DNA of 64,000 nt, taken from assembly GCA_017935325.1 (NCBI GenBank), contig JAGBHV010000073.1:44371-108370 (forward strand), in the 5' to 3' direction. Below are positions 44,704 through 54,052 of the stretch, piece after piece. The position numbers and the translations under genes are program-made. The notes beneath the pieces were generated by a model. It searched no databases. It saw only the letters and a program-made list of their open reading frames with translations, and was not told the DNA's origin. The stretch comes from Clostridia bacterium (GTDB taxonomy: Bacteria; Bacillota; Clostridia; Oscillospirales; Acutalibacteraceae). The first letter of the stretch is position 1; every line of letters begins with the position of its first letter.

Positions 44704-47700
44704 TTAAAATAAACTTATCTGGTTTGATTCAGGCAAATCTGCCAAAGCTCCTGCTTCCTGCAAAGCAGTAATTACGCTTGAAGAAACTCCTGAACGAAGC
44801 TGTAAATCCTCTGCTGAGATAAATTCTCCGTTTCCGTCTTCACGGGCAGCCTGCAACTGTTTTGCAGCATTTTCACCAACGCCGTTAAGTGCAGAAAATG
44901 CAAGACGGATTTTACCGTCTTCAATCTGATAAACAGTAGCATGAGATTTATATATATCTACAGGAAGAAGTTCAACTCCCCTTGCCATCATTTCATTGAT
45001 AACCTGCAAGGCGGTATATGTACCTTCTTCTTTTGCCGTAGCTTCCTTGACCTTCATTTTAGCCGAAATATCAGCCATTTTCTTTTTAACTGCCTGACGT
45101 CCCTGCATAATAGCCACAGTATCAACATCTTCACCGCGTACTGTCATATAAACGGCATAATATTCAACGGGTCTGTAAATCTTATACCAACCAAGACGCA
45201 ATGCTGCACTTACATAGGCTGCCGCATGGGCTTTCGGGAACATGTACTTGATTTTCATACATGAATCTATATACCATTGAGGAACATCATGTTCTTTCAT
45301 TGCATTGATATGGTCTTCAGTAAGAAGCTTTGTCGCCTTACCCTTACGGACAATTTCCATGATTTTAAATGCCATATCAGGCTCTAAGCCTTTGTGCATA
45401 AGGTAAACCATAATACTGTCACGCGTTCCGATAACGTCTGAAATTGTGCAGGTACCGTCTTTGATTAAATCCTGTGCATTACCGAGCCAAACGTCTGTAC
45501 CATGCGAAAGACCCGAAATCTGCAGAAGGTCTGTAAAGTTTTTAGGCTGCGCATCAAGAATCATCTGACGTACAAATGGTGTGCCCATTTCAGGAATAGA
45601 CAAAGTGCCTGTTTCGCACTCAATATCTTCCGCCGTAACACCTAAAGGTTCGGGGCAATTTATCATTTCGTAAATTTTCGGGTCGCAGATGTCAACATCC
45701 ATCGCCGCAATACCTGTTGCATCTTCAAGATGCTTGTAAATTGTAGGAACATCATGACCCAGGTTATCAAGCTTCAGAATTGTATCATGAAGCGAGTGGA
45801 AGTCAAAGTGCGTTGTAAGGATATCCTTATCAACCTTATCAGCAGGATGCTGAATGGGCGTAAAATCTTCTGCTACATAGTCATTAGGTATAATAACCAT
45901 GCCACCGGGATGCTGACCTGTTGTTCTCTTGACACCTGTACAGCCGATTGTAAGGCGGTCTTCTTCTGCACGGGACACCACTCTGCCACGTTCATCAAGA
46001 TATTTTTTAACAAAGCCGTATGCGGTTTTATCGGCAAGTGTGCCGATTGTACCCGCTTTGAAGCAATGGTCTTTACCGAAAAGTTCTTCTGTGTATCTGT
46101 GTGCCCAGAACTGATATTCACCCGAAAAGTTAAGGTCGATATCAGGCTGTTTGTCACCTTTGAAGCCGAGGAATGTTTCGAAAGGAATGTCGTGACCATC
46201 ACGGTTTAAAGCATGTCCGCAATTCGGACAGTTTTTCTTCGGCAGGTCATATCCTGAACCGTATTCACCTTTCAGGAAAAATTCACTGTACTGACATTCA
46301 GGGCAAACGTAATGCGGTGCAAGAGGATTAACTTCCGAAATACCTGCAGCATTTGCAACAAAAGAAGAACCAACTGAACCTCGAGAACCTACAAGGTAAC
46401 CGTTATCAACAGAGTTCCATACAAGTTTCTGCGCAATAACATACAAAACGGCAAAACCGTTTTTGATAATTGACTTAAGTTCTTTATCAAGCCTTGTTGC
46501 AACATATTCCGGCACAGGGTCACCGAACATTTTCTTCGTTCTTTCCCAGCAGATGCGGGTCAGTTCTTCTTCCGCACCTTCAATATAGGGCGGATAGTTT
46601 CCCTGAGGAATAGGTCTTATATATTCAACTGTATCTGCAATAAGGTTTGTGTTTTTAACAACAACCTCATATGCCGTTTCTTCGCCGAGATAGCTGAATT
46701 CTTTGAGCATTTCTTCAGTTGTTCTGAAGTAAAGCGGTGCTTGCTCGTCTGCATCTTTAAAGCCCTGACCTGCCATAAGAATGGCACGGTAAACGCTGTC
46801 AGATTCATCTATAAAATGTACGTCTCCCGTTGCAACAACGGGCTTACCGAGACTGTCGGCAAGGGCAATTATTGAACGGTTGATGTTTTCAATATCAGCA
46901 ACGGATTTTAGCTTACCGTCGCGGACAAGGAACATATTGTTACCGTTGGGCTGTATTTCAAGATAATCATAAAACGATGCAATTTCGAGCTGACGGTCTC
47001 TGTCTGCTCCGTCGAGAATCGCTCTGTAAAGCTCACCTGCTTCACAGGCTGAACCGATAATCAGACCTTCTCTGTGGGCAATAAGCTCAGACTTGGGAAT
47101 TCTCGGACGTTTATGGAAATATTCAAGGTTTGACTTTGTTATTAGCTGATATAAATTTTTAAGACCTACCGTATTTTTTGCAAGAATAATTATATGGTAA
47201 GTTCTTTCCGCTTTGATTTCATCTTTAGTAAGCTTACGGTCATCAAGCTTCATATCATCTACGAAATAGCCTTCCATGCCGTAAATTATTTTTATTCCGC
47301 TTTTACCGACAGCATTCATCGCATCAGGGAAAGCCTGAACAATGCCGTGGTCGGTAATAGCGATTGCTTTATGACCCCATTTTATTGCGCGTTCAACAAG
47401 CTTTGACGCAGGAGTCATACCATCCATTGAGGACATATTTGTATGCAGATGAAGTTCAACACGTTTTTCAGGGGCATTATCTTTTTTCTGCATTTTTTCA
47501 ATCTGCGTAATTGCACGCGCCTGAATGCAGTAGTCCTTCATCCATTTATCAAAAACTACAGTTCCTTTTACCGCAACAACAATACCGTCTTTGAGCTTTG
47601 AAAGAAGCGACTTTGTGTTCTCATTGGCTTCAAAAAGCTTTACTGTATATGAATTTGTAAGGTCAGTTATGTTAAAGCTGATAATTTTATTTCTGCCGTC

Positions 47701-48432
47701 ACGTGTTTCACGTACATCAAGGGAGAAAACATCACCCCATACAGTTACCATACCGTCTTCGTGGCTGATGTCTTTAAGAGCCGTTGGTTTTGTTTTGATT
47801 TCATTACCGTAAAGGGGCACTGCATTAGTAAAACTGATAGGCAAATCAGGATAATCCTGCACGGGTTCTTTCTTTTTAGGCTGTGAAATCTGGTTATTCT
47901 CTTCCTGCTTTTTAAGAGTAACCTCCTCAACTACACGCTGAAATTCTTCCTTGTCGATTTTCTCGCTGACAAATTTAACAACCGCTTCTATTCCGAAAAT
48001 ATCTTTAAGCTGTTTTGCGGTAAAACGGTCAACGCCTGCTTTTTCAAGAATCTCTGCGCCGCCCTGCTTCAGAGTAATTGTAAAAATACCGTTTTCAAGA
48101 TGCGCCTGAGCGTCGACAAGAAAACCGTTTGCTGCAGCAAAATTCTGTTTAGTTCTCTCTGCTATGTAAGGATAAAAAGATGAATCAAAAGAACTTTCAG
48201 GAAATCTCGGCAAAAACTCCACATGATTCAATTGCAGACAGTTTTTTATTTGTTTTTCACTTTTCAGAATCGCATTCGGTGCAACAAGACTTTCAGAAAA
48301 AAGAGTAACTGCAAGGTTTCTTTTTTCTCTGAACAAGGTCATGCTTTCAATTTTTAAGGTTTTAAGCTGACCTTTCAACACCTCATTGTCAATATAATCA
48401 CCGAATACTGACAAAAAATATTTTGAATCCAT
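44704..48432 (-). CDS. polC: DNA polymerase III PolC-type alpha subunit without exonuclease insert
   Basis: This is a 1242-residue replicative polymerase of Gram-positive type. In order: N-terminal domains (1-200), OB fold (about 210-315), PHP domain starting VELHLHTNMSSMDGMTPASK (about 327), Zn-binding CPECQYSEFF ... CPNCG, palm/fingers with PDIDLNFSGEYQ and TTGQHPGGM, and a C-terminal clamp-binding NQISLF. In Bacillus-type PolC (about 1430-1460 aa) a DnaQ-like proofreading domain is inserted in PHP after YGME-x-x-x-VDD. Here YGMEGYFVDD runs through about 16 residues (RKLTKDEIKAE) straight to RTYHIIILAKNTVGL. The VVFDVETTGL-type exo motif is absent, which explains the short length. Confidence 0.95.
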   Translation of the reverse strand: MDSKYFLSVFGDYIDNEVLKGQLKTLKIESMTLFREKRNLAVTLFSESLVAPNAILKSEKQIKNCLQLNHVEFLPRFPESSFDSSFYPYIAERTKQNFAAANGFLVDAQAHLENGIFTITLKQGGAEILEKAGVDRFTAKQLKDIFGIEAVVKFVSEKIDKEEFQRVVEEVTLKKQEENNQISQPKKKEPVQDYPDLPISFTNAVPLYGNEIKTKPTALKDISHEDGMVTVWGDVFSLDVRETRDGRNKIISFNITDLTNSYTVKLFEANENTKSLLSKLKDGIVVAVKGTVVFDKWMKDYCIQARAITQIEKMQKKDNAPEKRVELHLHTNMSSMDGMTPASKLVERAIKWGHKAIAITDHGIVQAFPDAMNAVGKSGIKIIYGMEGYFVDDMKLDDRKLTKDEIKAERTYHIIILAKNTVGLKNLYQLITKSNLEYFHKRPRIPKSELIAHREGLIIGSACEAGELYRAILDGADRDRQLEIASFYDYLEIQPNGNNMFLVRDGKLKSVADIENINRSIIALADSLGKPVVATGDVHFIDESDSVYRAILMAGQGFKDADEQAPLYFRTTEEMLKEFSYLGEETAYEVVVKNTNLIADTVEYIRPIPQGNYPPYIEGAEEELTRICWERTKKMFGDPVPEYVATRLDKELKSIIKNGFAVLYVIAQKLVWNSVDNGYLVGSRGSVGSSFVANAAGISEVNPLAPHYVCPECQYSEFFLKGEYGSGYDLPKKNCPNCGHALNRDGHDIPFETFLGFKGDKQPDIDLNFSGEYQFWAHRYTEELFGKDHCFKAGTIGTLADKTAYGFVKKYLDERGRVVSRAEEDRLTIGCTGVKRTTGQHPGGMVIIPNDYVAEDFTPIQHPADKVDKDILTTHFDFHSLHDTILKLDNLGHDVPTIYKHLEDATGIAAMDVDICDPKIYEMINCPEPLGVTAEDIECETGTLSIPEMGTPFVRQMILDAQPKNFTDLLQISGLSHGTDVWLGNAQDLIKDGTCTISDVIGTRDSIMVYLMHKGLEPDMAFKIMEIVRKGKATKLLTEDHINAMKEHDVPQWYIDSCMKIKYMFPKAHAAAYVSAALRLGWYKIYRPVEYYAVYMTVRGEDVDTVAIMQGRQAVKKKMADISAKMKVKEATAKEEGTYTALQVINEMMARGVELLPVDIYKSHATVYQIEDGKIRLAFSALNGVGENAAKQLQAAREDGNGEFISAEDLQLRSGVSSSVITALQEAGALADLPESNQISLF

Positions 48433-48445
48433 TCTTTTCTTTCCT

Positions 48446-49495
48446 TTAAAGCTTATCTATTTCTTGAAGTAATTCTTTTACTATATTTTCTTCGCTGATT
48501 TTTCTTATAATTTCGCCGTGTTTAAAGAGCACGGCACATCCGTCACCGCCTGCAATACCGATATCGGCATCTTTTGCTTCACCCGGTCCGTTTACAACGC
48601 AACCCATAACGGCAACTTTAATTTTTTTACGGCAACTTTTCAGCCCTTCTTCAACTTCCTTTGCAGTTGAAATCAGGTCAATTCTTGTTCTGCCGCAGGT
48701 AGGACACGCAACAATCTGCGGTCTGTCGTTTTTAAGATTGAGTGCTGAAAGTAAATCTATTGCACTTTCAACTTCTCTGACAGGCTCATCTGTCATTGAA
48801 ATTCTGATTGTGTCGCCTATTCCGTCAAGAAGAAGCGAGCCGATTCCGGCACATGATTTTATAAGGCTCATTTTATATGTTCCTGCCTCAGTAACGCCTA
48901 AATGCAAGGGATACGGGCACATTTCGGCCATCAGACGATATGCTTTTACCATCTTTTCAACATCTGATGATTTAATTGAAATAACGATATCGTCAAAATC
49001 GAATTTATTAAGAAGCTGCACATGATACATTGCACTTTCACACATTGCCTGTGGTGTGACTCCGCCGTATTTTGCGAGGATTTCCTTTTCAAGCGAGCCT
49101 GAATTAACACCGATTCTGACAGGTATGTTTTTTTCGATACATTTTTTTGCAACTGCCTTTACCCTGTCATCTGAGCCGATGTTGCCGGGGTTTATTCTGA
49201 TTTTGTCTATGCCTGCCTCTGCACTTTCAAGGGCAAGTCTGTAATCAAAGTGAATATCAGCCACAAGCGGCACATTCACCTTTTCTTTTATTGCAGGGAT
49301 GAGCTTTACAGCCTCCATATCCGGCACTGCAAGGCGGATAATTTCACAGCCTGCCTTTTCAAGCTCTATTGACTGTCTGACGCTTCCCTCAATATCAGTT
49401 GAGGGCACATTTAACATTGACTGAACAGTTACAGGTGCAGATGAGCCGATAACAACATTACCGACTTTTACTTGTTTTGTTTCTCTTCTCTGCAT
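48446..49495 (-). CDS. ispG: 4-Hydroxy-3-methylbut-2-enyl diphosphate synthase
   Basis: This 349-residue [4Fe-4S] enzyme of the MEP isoprenoid pathway begins MQRRETKQVKVGNVVIG. It has the IspG signature VTVQSMLNVPSTD, a TIM barrel with PLVADIHFDYRLAL, and C-terminal cluster ligands in CPTCGRTRIDL and GCVVNGPGEAKDADIGIAGG. It lies between rseP and polC in the conserved operon. AAGGGGG is 7 nt before the ATG. With dxr it contributes to making the undecaprenyl carrier finished by UppS in the same operon. Confidence 0.95.
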   Translation of the reverse strand: MQRRETKQVKVGNVVIGSSAPVTVQSMLNVPSTDIEGSVRQSIELEKAGCEIIRLAVPDMEAVKLIPAIKEKVNVPLVADIHFDYRLALESAEAGIDKIRINPGNIGSDDRVKAVAKKCIEKNIPVRIGVNSGSLEKEILAKYGGVTPQAMCESAMYHVQLLNKFDFDDIVISIKSSDVEKMVKAYRLMAEMCPYPLHLGVTEAGTYKMSLIKSCAGIGSLLLDGIGDTIRISMTDEPVREVESAIDLLSALNLKNDRPQIVACPTCGRTRIDLISTAKEVEEGLKSCRKKIKVAVMGCVVNGPGEAKDADIGIAGGDGCAVLFKHGEIIRKISEENIVKELLQEIDKL

Positions 49496-49507
49496 AATAA
49501 TGCCCCC

Positions 49508-50596
49508 TTATTTTATAAGTTTCAAGATATCACTTGCAGAAATAACTATCATTAAAATAATCAGAAGTGCTAATCCTGCGGCGTGAATCCATGCTTCATA
49601 TTTTTGTTTTATGGGTTTTCTTCTGATAAGTTCAATTACCATAAAGAAAAGTCGTCCGCCGTCAAGTGCAGGCAAAGGTAAAAGATTGAACACACCGATA
49701 TTTATTGTAATAAGCGCCATAATAAGCAACAATGTTGACCAGTCATGGGTCTTACCTGCATCAGTTGCGGCATCTGCAATGTAGGTCACAGTGCCGATTG
49801 GTCCTGAAAGCTCATTCAGACCATACTGACCTGTAACCAGATCAAAAAGGCTGAGATAAACCACCTTGATTATGGAAAGCGTTTCTCCCGATGCGGCAGT
49901 TATGACATTTTTAAATCCCGGCTCTACACCGTAAACAACAAAGTCAAAATACATCGACTTCGTTCCGTCCTCGTACTCACGCATTTCAAATTTAACATCA
50001 TTGAGTCTGACTTTTTCGCCATCACGCTTTACGGTAATATCCATAACGCCATCCTTGTCACGCATCATAAGGAATGATAAATCCATATAACTTGTAACGG
50101 AATGGTCATCAATTTCTATAATTTTATCTTCTTTCTGCAAACCTGAAGAAATGCTTACTGCATCTTCCCTGAAGCCTGCAACGGTTGATGTTGCAATAAG
50201 ATCCTGATTTGCATTTATGCAAATACAGATTATAAGACCTAAAAGCAGATTCATCACAGCACCTGCTGCAACAATAATAATTCTCTGCCAACAAGGTTTT
50301 TTTGAAAAAGAACGCTCATCGTCGCTGTCTTCATCCTCACCTTCCATACTGACAAAACCGCCAATGGGCAAAAGACGAAGAGCGTACGTTGTTTCTTTAA
50401 TCTTCTTTTTTAAAATAGTCGGGCCCATGCCCATTGCAAATTCATTTACTTTAACTTTGAATAATTTTGCAAAGGTGAAATGTCCCAATTCGTGGATGAA
50501 AATAATCAAACCGAAAAATAAAATTGCCACAATTATCGGCCATGCTTTGCTCCATATTGCCGATAAATCAAAAGATAAAAGATTAATCTCTACCAC
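49508..50596 (-). CDS. rseP: Site-2 intramembrane metalloprotease RseP
   Basis: This 362-residue membrane protease has the M50 zinc motif IIFIHELGHFTFAKL (HExxH) in its first helix. A PDZ domain (about 125-210) follows, and LLPLPALDGGRLFFMVIEL carries the third metal ligand (LDGG). It cuts membrane-bound anti-sigma factors or signal peptides. The start at 50596 is GTG with a weak RBS (AGAAAG), so the exact start is less certain than for its neighbours. The operon position between dxr and ispG is standard. Confidence 0.92.
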   Translation of the reverse strand: MVEINLLSFDLSAIWSKAWPIIVAILFFGLIIFIHELGHFTFAKLFKVKVNEFAMGMGPTILKKKIKETTYALRLLPIGGFVSMEGEDEDSDDERSFSKKPCWQRIIIVAAGAVMNLLLGLIICICINANQDLIATSTVAGFREDAVSISSGLQKEDKIIEIDDHSVTSYMDLSFLMMRDKDGVMDITVKRDGEKVRLNDVKFEMREYEDGTKSMYFDFVVYGVEPGFKNVITAASGETLSIIKVVYLSLFDLVTGQYGLNELSGPIGTVTYIADAATDAGKTHDWSTLLLIMALITINIGVFNLLPLPALDGGRLFFMVIELIRRKPIKQKYEAWIHAAGLALLIILMIVISASDILKLIK

Positions 50597-50652
50597 TTCT
50601 TTCTACAGAGAATGGGTAAAGTATATCAGAAACACAACCATTCAATGCAGTG

Positions 50653-51804
50653 TTATATATTCTTTACCTGCTCTGTCACAAATTTTCTTGCCTGAATATC
50701 TGTTTCAAATATATCCTCTAAAGTATAATCATTTTTAACAGAAATATTTTCAAGTGCCTGACCTACAAGCTCTGCAATCTGAAGAAAACTGATTTTACCT
50801 TCTCTGAAAAGCTTATTGGCTTCTTCATTTGCAGAATTTGCAATAGCTGTTGCCGTGCCGCCACGTGAAAGAGCATCTTTACAGTATTTTATGCAGCAAA
50901 ATGTATCTTCATCCGCATTTTCAAAGGTAAGAGTACCGAAATCTGTAAGATTAAGCTGTTTAACGGGACTTTCATATCTTTCGGGATAGGTCAGCGCATA
51001 CTGAATGGGAATTCTCATATCAGGCACACCTAACTGTGCAATAACGGAGTTATCAACGTATTCAACAAGTGAATGGATAATACTCTGTCTGTGAACAACA
51101 ATGTCAATTTTATCAGCAGGCATATCAAAAAGCCATGCCGCTTCAATAAGTTCAAGTCCTTTGTTCATCATTGTAGCAGAGTCTATGGTTATTTTTGCAC
51201 CCATCGCCCAGTTAGGATGATTAAGTGCATCTTTAACGGTTACATTTTCAAGCTCTTCCCTTTTTCTACCGAAGAAAGGACCGCCTGAAGCTGTAAGAAT
51301 AAGCCTTTTAATCATTGACTTTGAAACGCAACCGCCAAGTGACTGAAAAATTGCTGAATGTTCACTGTCAACAGGAAGAATTCTTACATTGTTTTCTTTA
51401 GCCTTATCTGTAACTAATTTACCTGCCGCAACAAGAGTTTCTTTATTTGCAAGTGCAATTTCTTTTTTTGCTTCAATCGCAGTTACGGTAGGCTTCAGTC
51501 CGACCATCCCCACAACACTGTTGAGAACTGTATCGGTTTCTTCAAGGCTTGCACATTCGCAGATACCGTCAAGACCTGATAAAACCTTTACATTCGTATC
51601 GGCTAATTTAATTTTCAAATCTTTTGCGGCATTTTCATCGTGAAGTGCCACATATTCAGGTTTAAATTCTCTTGCCTGTTCTTCAAGAAGCTGCACATTA
51701 CTGTTAGCAGTAAGGGCAGTAACGGAAAAACCTCTCATACGTATAACGTCGAGAGATTGTTTTCCAATAGAACCGGTAGAGCCGAGAATAGCTATTTTTT
51801 TCAT
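50653..51804 (-). CDS. dxr: 1-Deoxy-D-xylulose 5-phosphate reductoisomerase
   Basis: This 383-residue NADPH enzyme performs the committed step of the MEP pathway. IAILGSTGSIGKQSLDVIR is the nucleotide-binding start. PVDSEHSAIFQSL, LTASGGPF and HPNWAMGAKITIDSATMMNK are active-site signatures. ATG 51804 gives the family start MKKIAILGS; a GTG 12 bp upstream is in frame but has no clear RBS. It follows cdsA by 13 bp. Confidence 0.95.
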   Translation of the reverse strand: MKKIAILGSTGSIGKQSLDVIRMRGFSVTALTANSNVQLLEEQAREFKPEYVALHDENAAKDLKIKLADTNVKVLSGLDGICECASLEETDTVLNSVVGMVGLKPTVTAIEAKKEIALANKETLVAAGKLVTDKAKENNVRILPVDSEHSAIFQSLGGCVSKSMIKRLILTASGGPFFGRKREELENVTVKDALNHPNWAMGAKITIDSATMMNKGLELIEAAWLFDMPADKIDIVVHRQSIIHSLVEYVDNSVIAQLGVPDMRIPIQYALTYPERYESPVKQLNLTDFGTLTFENADEDTFCCIKYCKDALSRGGTATAIANSANEEANKLFREGKISFLQIAELVGQALENISVKNDYTLEDIFETDIQARKFVTEQVKNI

Positions 51805-51817
51805 AACTTTACCCACT

Positions 51818-52669
51818 CTAAATATTAATAAATTTTATTCCTGCCGCAAGCACGGGCAATACAAAAACGCAACTGTCAAATCTGTCCATTATTCCGCCGT
51901 GACCGGGCATGATTTTACCGAAATCCTTAACGCCAAAATTACGTTTGAGAAGCGATGCCGACAAATCTCCCAGCATGCTTATGGCAGATAACAAAACAGA
52001 CATTACAATAATAAACACAAGGCTGATTGCACTTTCTCCGCCGAAAACCCATTCTCTGACACCTAAAAACACAGCGATATTGAAAGCGGGAGACAATACA
52101 AGACCACCTACTGCACCTTCAACACTCTTTTTAGGGCTGATTACAGGAGCCATTTTATGCTTACCGAATTTTCTGCCCACAAAGTAAGCAAAGCTATCTG
52201 TAAAGAAAGCACAGAAAAATGCAAACAAAACAAGATAAACAGCTTCAGCTTTAGTGTAAACACCCTGATATGTAGAATGAACATCTCTTATATTCAGCAC
52301 ACAAGAAAAAGCGTACGGCACAAATATTGATGCATAAAGAGTTATTGTAAGCTGCTCAAAACGTGTTTTTTCATGCGTTTTCAGCATTAAGCATAACATT
52401 AAAATTACGTATAAACTCAACACCGCAGCTACAGGTATATCGAATTCAAGCGAATTCTGCACGCTTAAATACGCCGGTATAACAGCTGAAAAAACCATTG
52501 CAGGCACTCTTACAAGATTGCTTTTCACACCTGCAACTGTCATGATTTCGCCTGCCGCAACCACGCTCAGGACCATAACAAAAACCGAAAACACCGGTGT
52601 AAATATGCCTACCATAACACCAATACCAATTGCGATTGCCACCGCTGACGATATCAATCTTGTTTTCAT
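51818..52669 (-). CDS. cdsA: Phosphatidate cytidylyltransferase
   Basis: This 283-residue membrane enzyme makes CDP-diacylglycerol for phospholipids. It has eight or so hydrophobic helices. The signature at the C-terminal end is KDFGKIMPGHGGIMDRFDS, and SPKKSVEGAVGG precedes it. ATG 52669 is preferred to the upstream GTG because AAGGTG lies 9 nt before it. It sits between uppS and dxr, as in other Firmicutes. Confidence 0.95.
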   Translation of the reverse strand: MKTRLISSAVAIAIGIGVMVGIFTPVFSVFVMVLSVVAAGEIMTVAGVKSNLVRVPAMVFSAVIPAYLSVQNSLEFDIPVAAVLSLYVILMLCLMLKTHEKTRFEQLTITLYASIFVPYAFSCVLNIRDVHSTYQGVYTKAEAVYLVLFAFFCAFFTDSFAYFVGRKFGKHKMAPVISPKKSVEGAVGGLVLSPAFNIAVFLGVREWVFGGESAISLVFIIVMSVLLSAISMLGDLSASLLKRNFGVKDFGKIMPGHGGIMDRFDSCVFVLPVLAAGIKFINI

Positions 52670-52696
52670 TTTGAAAATCACCTTGATTACTTAAAC

Positions 52697-53443
52697 TTAT
52701 ATTCCGCCGAATCGGCGGTTTCTTTGTTCATAAGCTCTGAGAGCTTCATTAAAATTATCTATTGTGAAATCCGGCCACAGAATATCTGAAAACCAGAATT
52801 CCGAATAAGCTGACTGCCACGTAAGGAAATTTGAAAGCCTGTATTCACCGCTTGGTCTTATTATCAGGTCGCAAGCGGGAAAATCCGGAGTATAAAGGCG
52901 GCTTTCAATGAGTTCAGGTGTAACATCTGCTGAAGAAAGTCTGCCTTTTTCTATATCTTCCGCAATTTCCCTGAACGATTTCACCAATTCCTGCTTACCG
53001 CCGTAATTGACTGCAATATTTACAACAGTTCTTGTCTTTTTTGCAGACTGCTTTTCAATAATTTTAATCATCTTCTGCAGTTCTTTATCAATACGGCTTA
53101 CGTCACCTATAAATTTGATTCTCATGCCCTTTTCTTCGTTTTCTTTTTTTCTGTCGAGTGCTTCCAGAAGATACGAACGCAAAAGAGACATTATTCCTTT
53201 TATTTCAAGTTCAGGTCTTGCCCAGTTTTCGGTTGAGAACGCATAAAATGTTATACATTCTATTCCAAGGTCACAAGCGTATTCACAAATCGTTCTGAAC
53301 ACATTCGCGCCTTCTTTATGCCCTTCGGAGCGTTCAAGACCTCTTTGCTTTGCCCAGCGTCCGTTGCCGTCCATAATAACGCCCACGTGACGGGGCAAAA
53401 CATCAAAAGACTGAAGTTCAAATTTACTTTTCATAAATTTCAT
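52697..53443 (-). CDS. uppS: Undecaprenyl diphosphate synthase
   Basis: This 248-residue cis-prenyltransferase makes the C55 lipid carrier for peptidoglycan. RHVGVIMDGNGRWAKQRGL (Asp of the active site), YAFSTENWARP and RPSGEYRLSNFLTWQSAYSE are its signatures. RPSGE-x-RLSNF is slightly different from the usual RTSGE-x-RLSNF. The RBS before ATG 53443 is poor; a second ATG three codons in is an alternative. It follows frr by 11 bp. Confidence 0.95.
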   Translation of the reverse strand: MKFMKSKFELQSFDVLPRHVGVIMDGNGRWAKQRGLERSEGHKEGANVFRTICEYACDLGIECITFYAFSTENWARPELEIKGIMSLLRSYLLEALDRKKENEEKGMRIKFIGDVSRIDKELQKMIKIIEKQSAKKTRTVVNIAVNYGGKQELVKSFREIAEDIEKGRLSSADVTPELIESRLYTPDFPACDLIIRPSGEYRLSNFLTWQSAYSEFWFSDILWPDFTIDNFNEALRAYEQRNRRFGGI

Positions 53444-53454
53444 CTGACGGAAAC

Positions 53455-54009
53455 TTAGATTTCCATTACTTCCTTTTCTTTATCTTTAGCTTTATCGTCT
53501 ATTTTTTTGATGTATTCATCAGTAAATTTCTGAATTTTATCTTCACCGTTTGCAAGATCATCTTCAGTAATTTCAGAATTCTTCTGTTTTTTCTTCAGCT
53601 TGTCAATTGCATCTCTTCTGATTGAACGGACTGCTACTTTAGAATCCTCTGCCTTTTTCTTTATATCTTTAACGATTTCTTTTCTGCGGTCTTCTGTAAG
53701 AGGCGGGAAAACAAGGCGGATGATTGAGCCGTCATTTGTGGGGTTGATGCCGATATCTGATGTCTGAATAGCTTTTTCAATAGCAGTAAGAACTGACTTA
53801 TCCCAAGGCTGAATGTTAAGAATTCTTGCTTCTGCAACTGAAACTGTTGCAAGCTGATTGATAGGTGTGGGAGAGCCGTAATAATCAACACTTACTCTGT
53901 CAAGAACAGCAGCACTTGCTCTGCCGGCTCTGATTGAAGCGTATTCTGACTGAAGTGCACCTAAAGTTTTTTCCATTTTTTCCTTTGTTACGTTAAAAAT
54001 TTCCTGCAT
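53455..54009 (-). CDS. frr: Ribosome recycling factor
   Basis: This 184-residue tRNA-shaped helical protein splits post-termination ribosomes together with EF-G. EYASIRAGRASAAVLDRVSV and YYGSPTPINQLATVSVAEAR are the family signature, and the C-terminal half is the charged three-helix region (KKKQKNSEITEDDLANGEDK). CAGGAGGAA precedes ATG 54009. It is the second gene of the pyrH operon. Confidence 0.97.
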   Translation of the reverse strand: MQEIFNVTKEKMEKTLGALQSEYASIRAGRASAAVLDRVSVDYYGSPTPINQLATVSVAEARILNIQPWDKSVLTAIEKAIQTSDIGINPTNDGSIIRLVFPPLTEDRRKEIVKDIKKKAEDSKVAVRSIRRDAIDKLKKKQKNSEITEDDLANGEDKIQKFTDEYIKKIDDKAKDKEKEVMEI

Positions 54010-54052
54010 AAAAAATTCCTCCTGAAAACTGAATTTTAATTTGAATTTTAAA

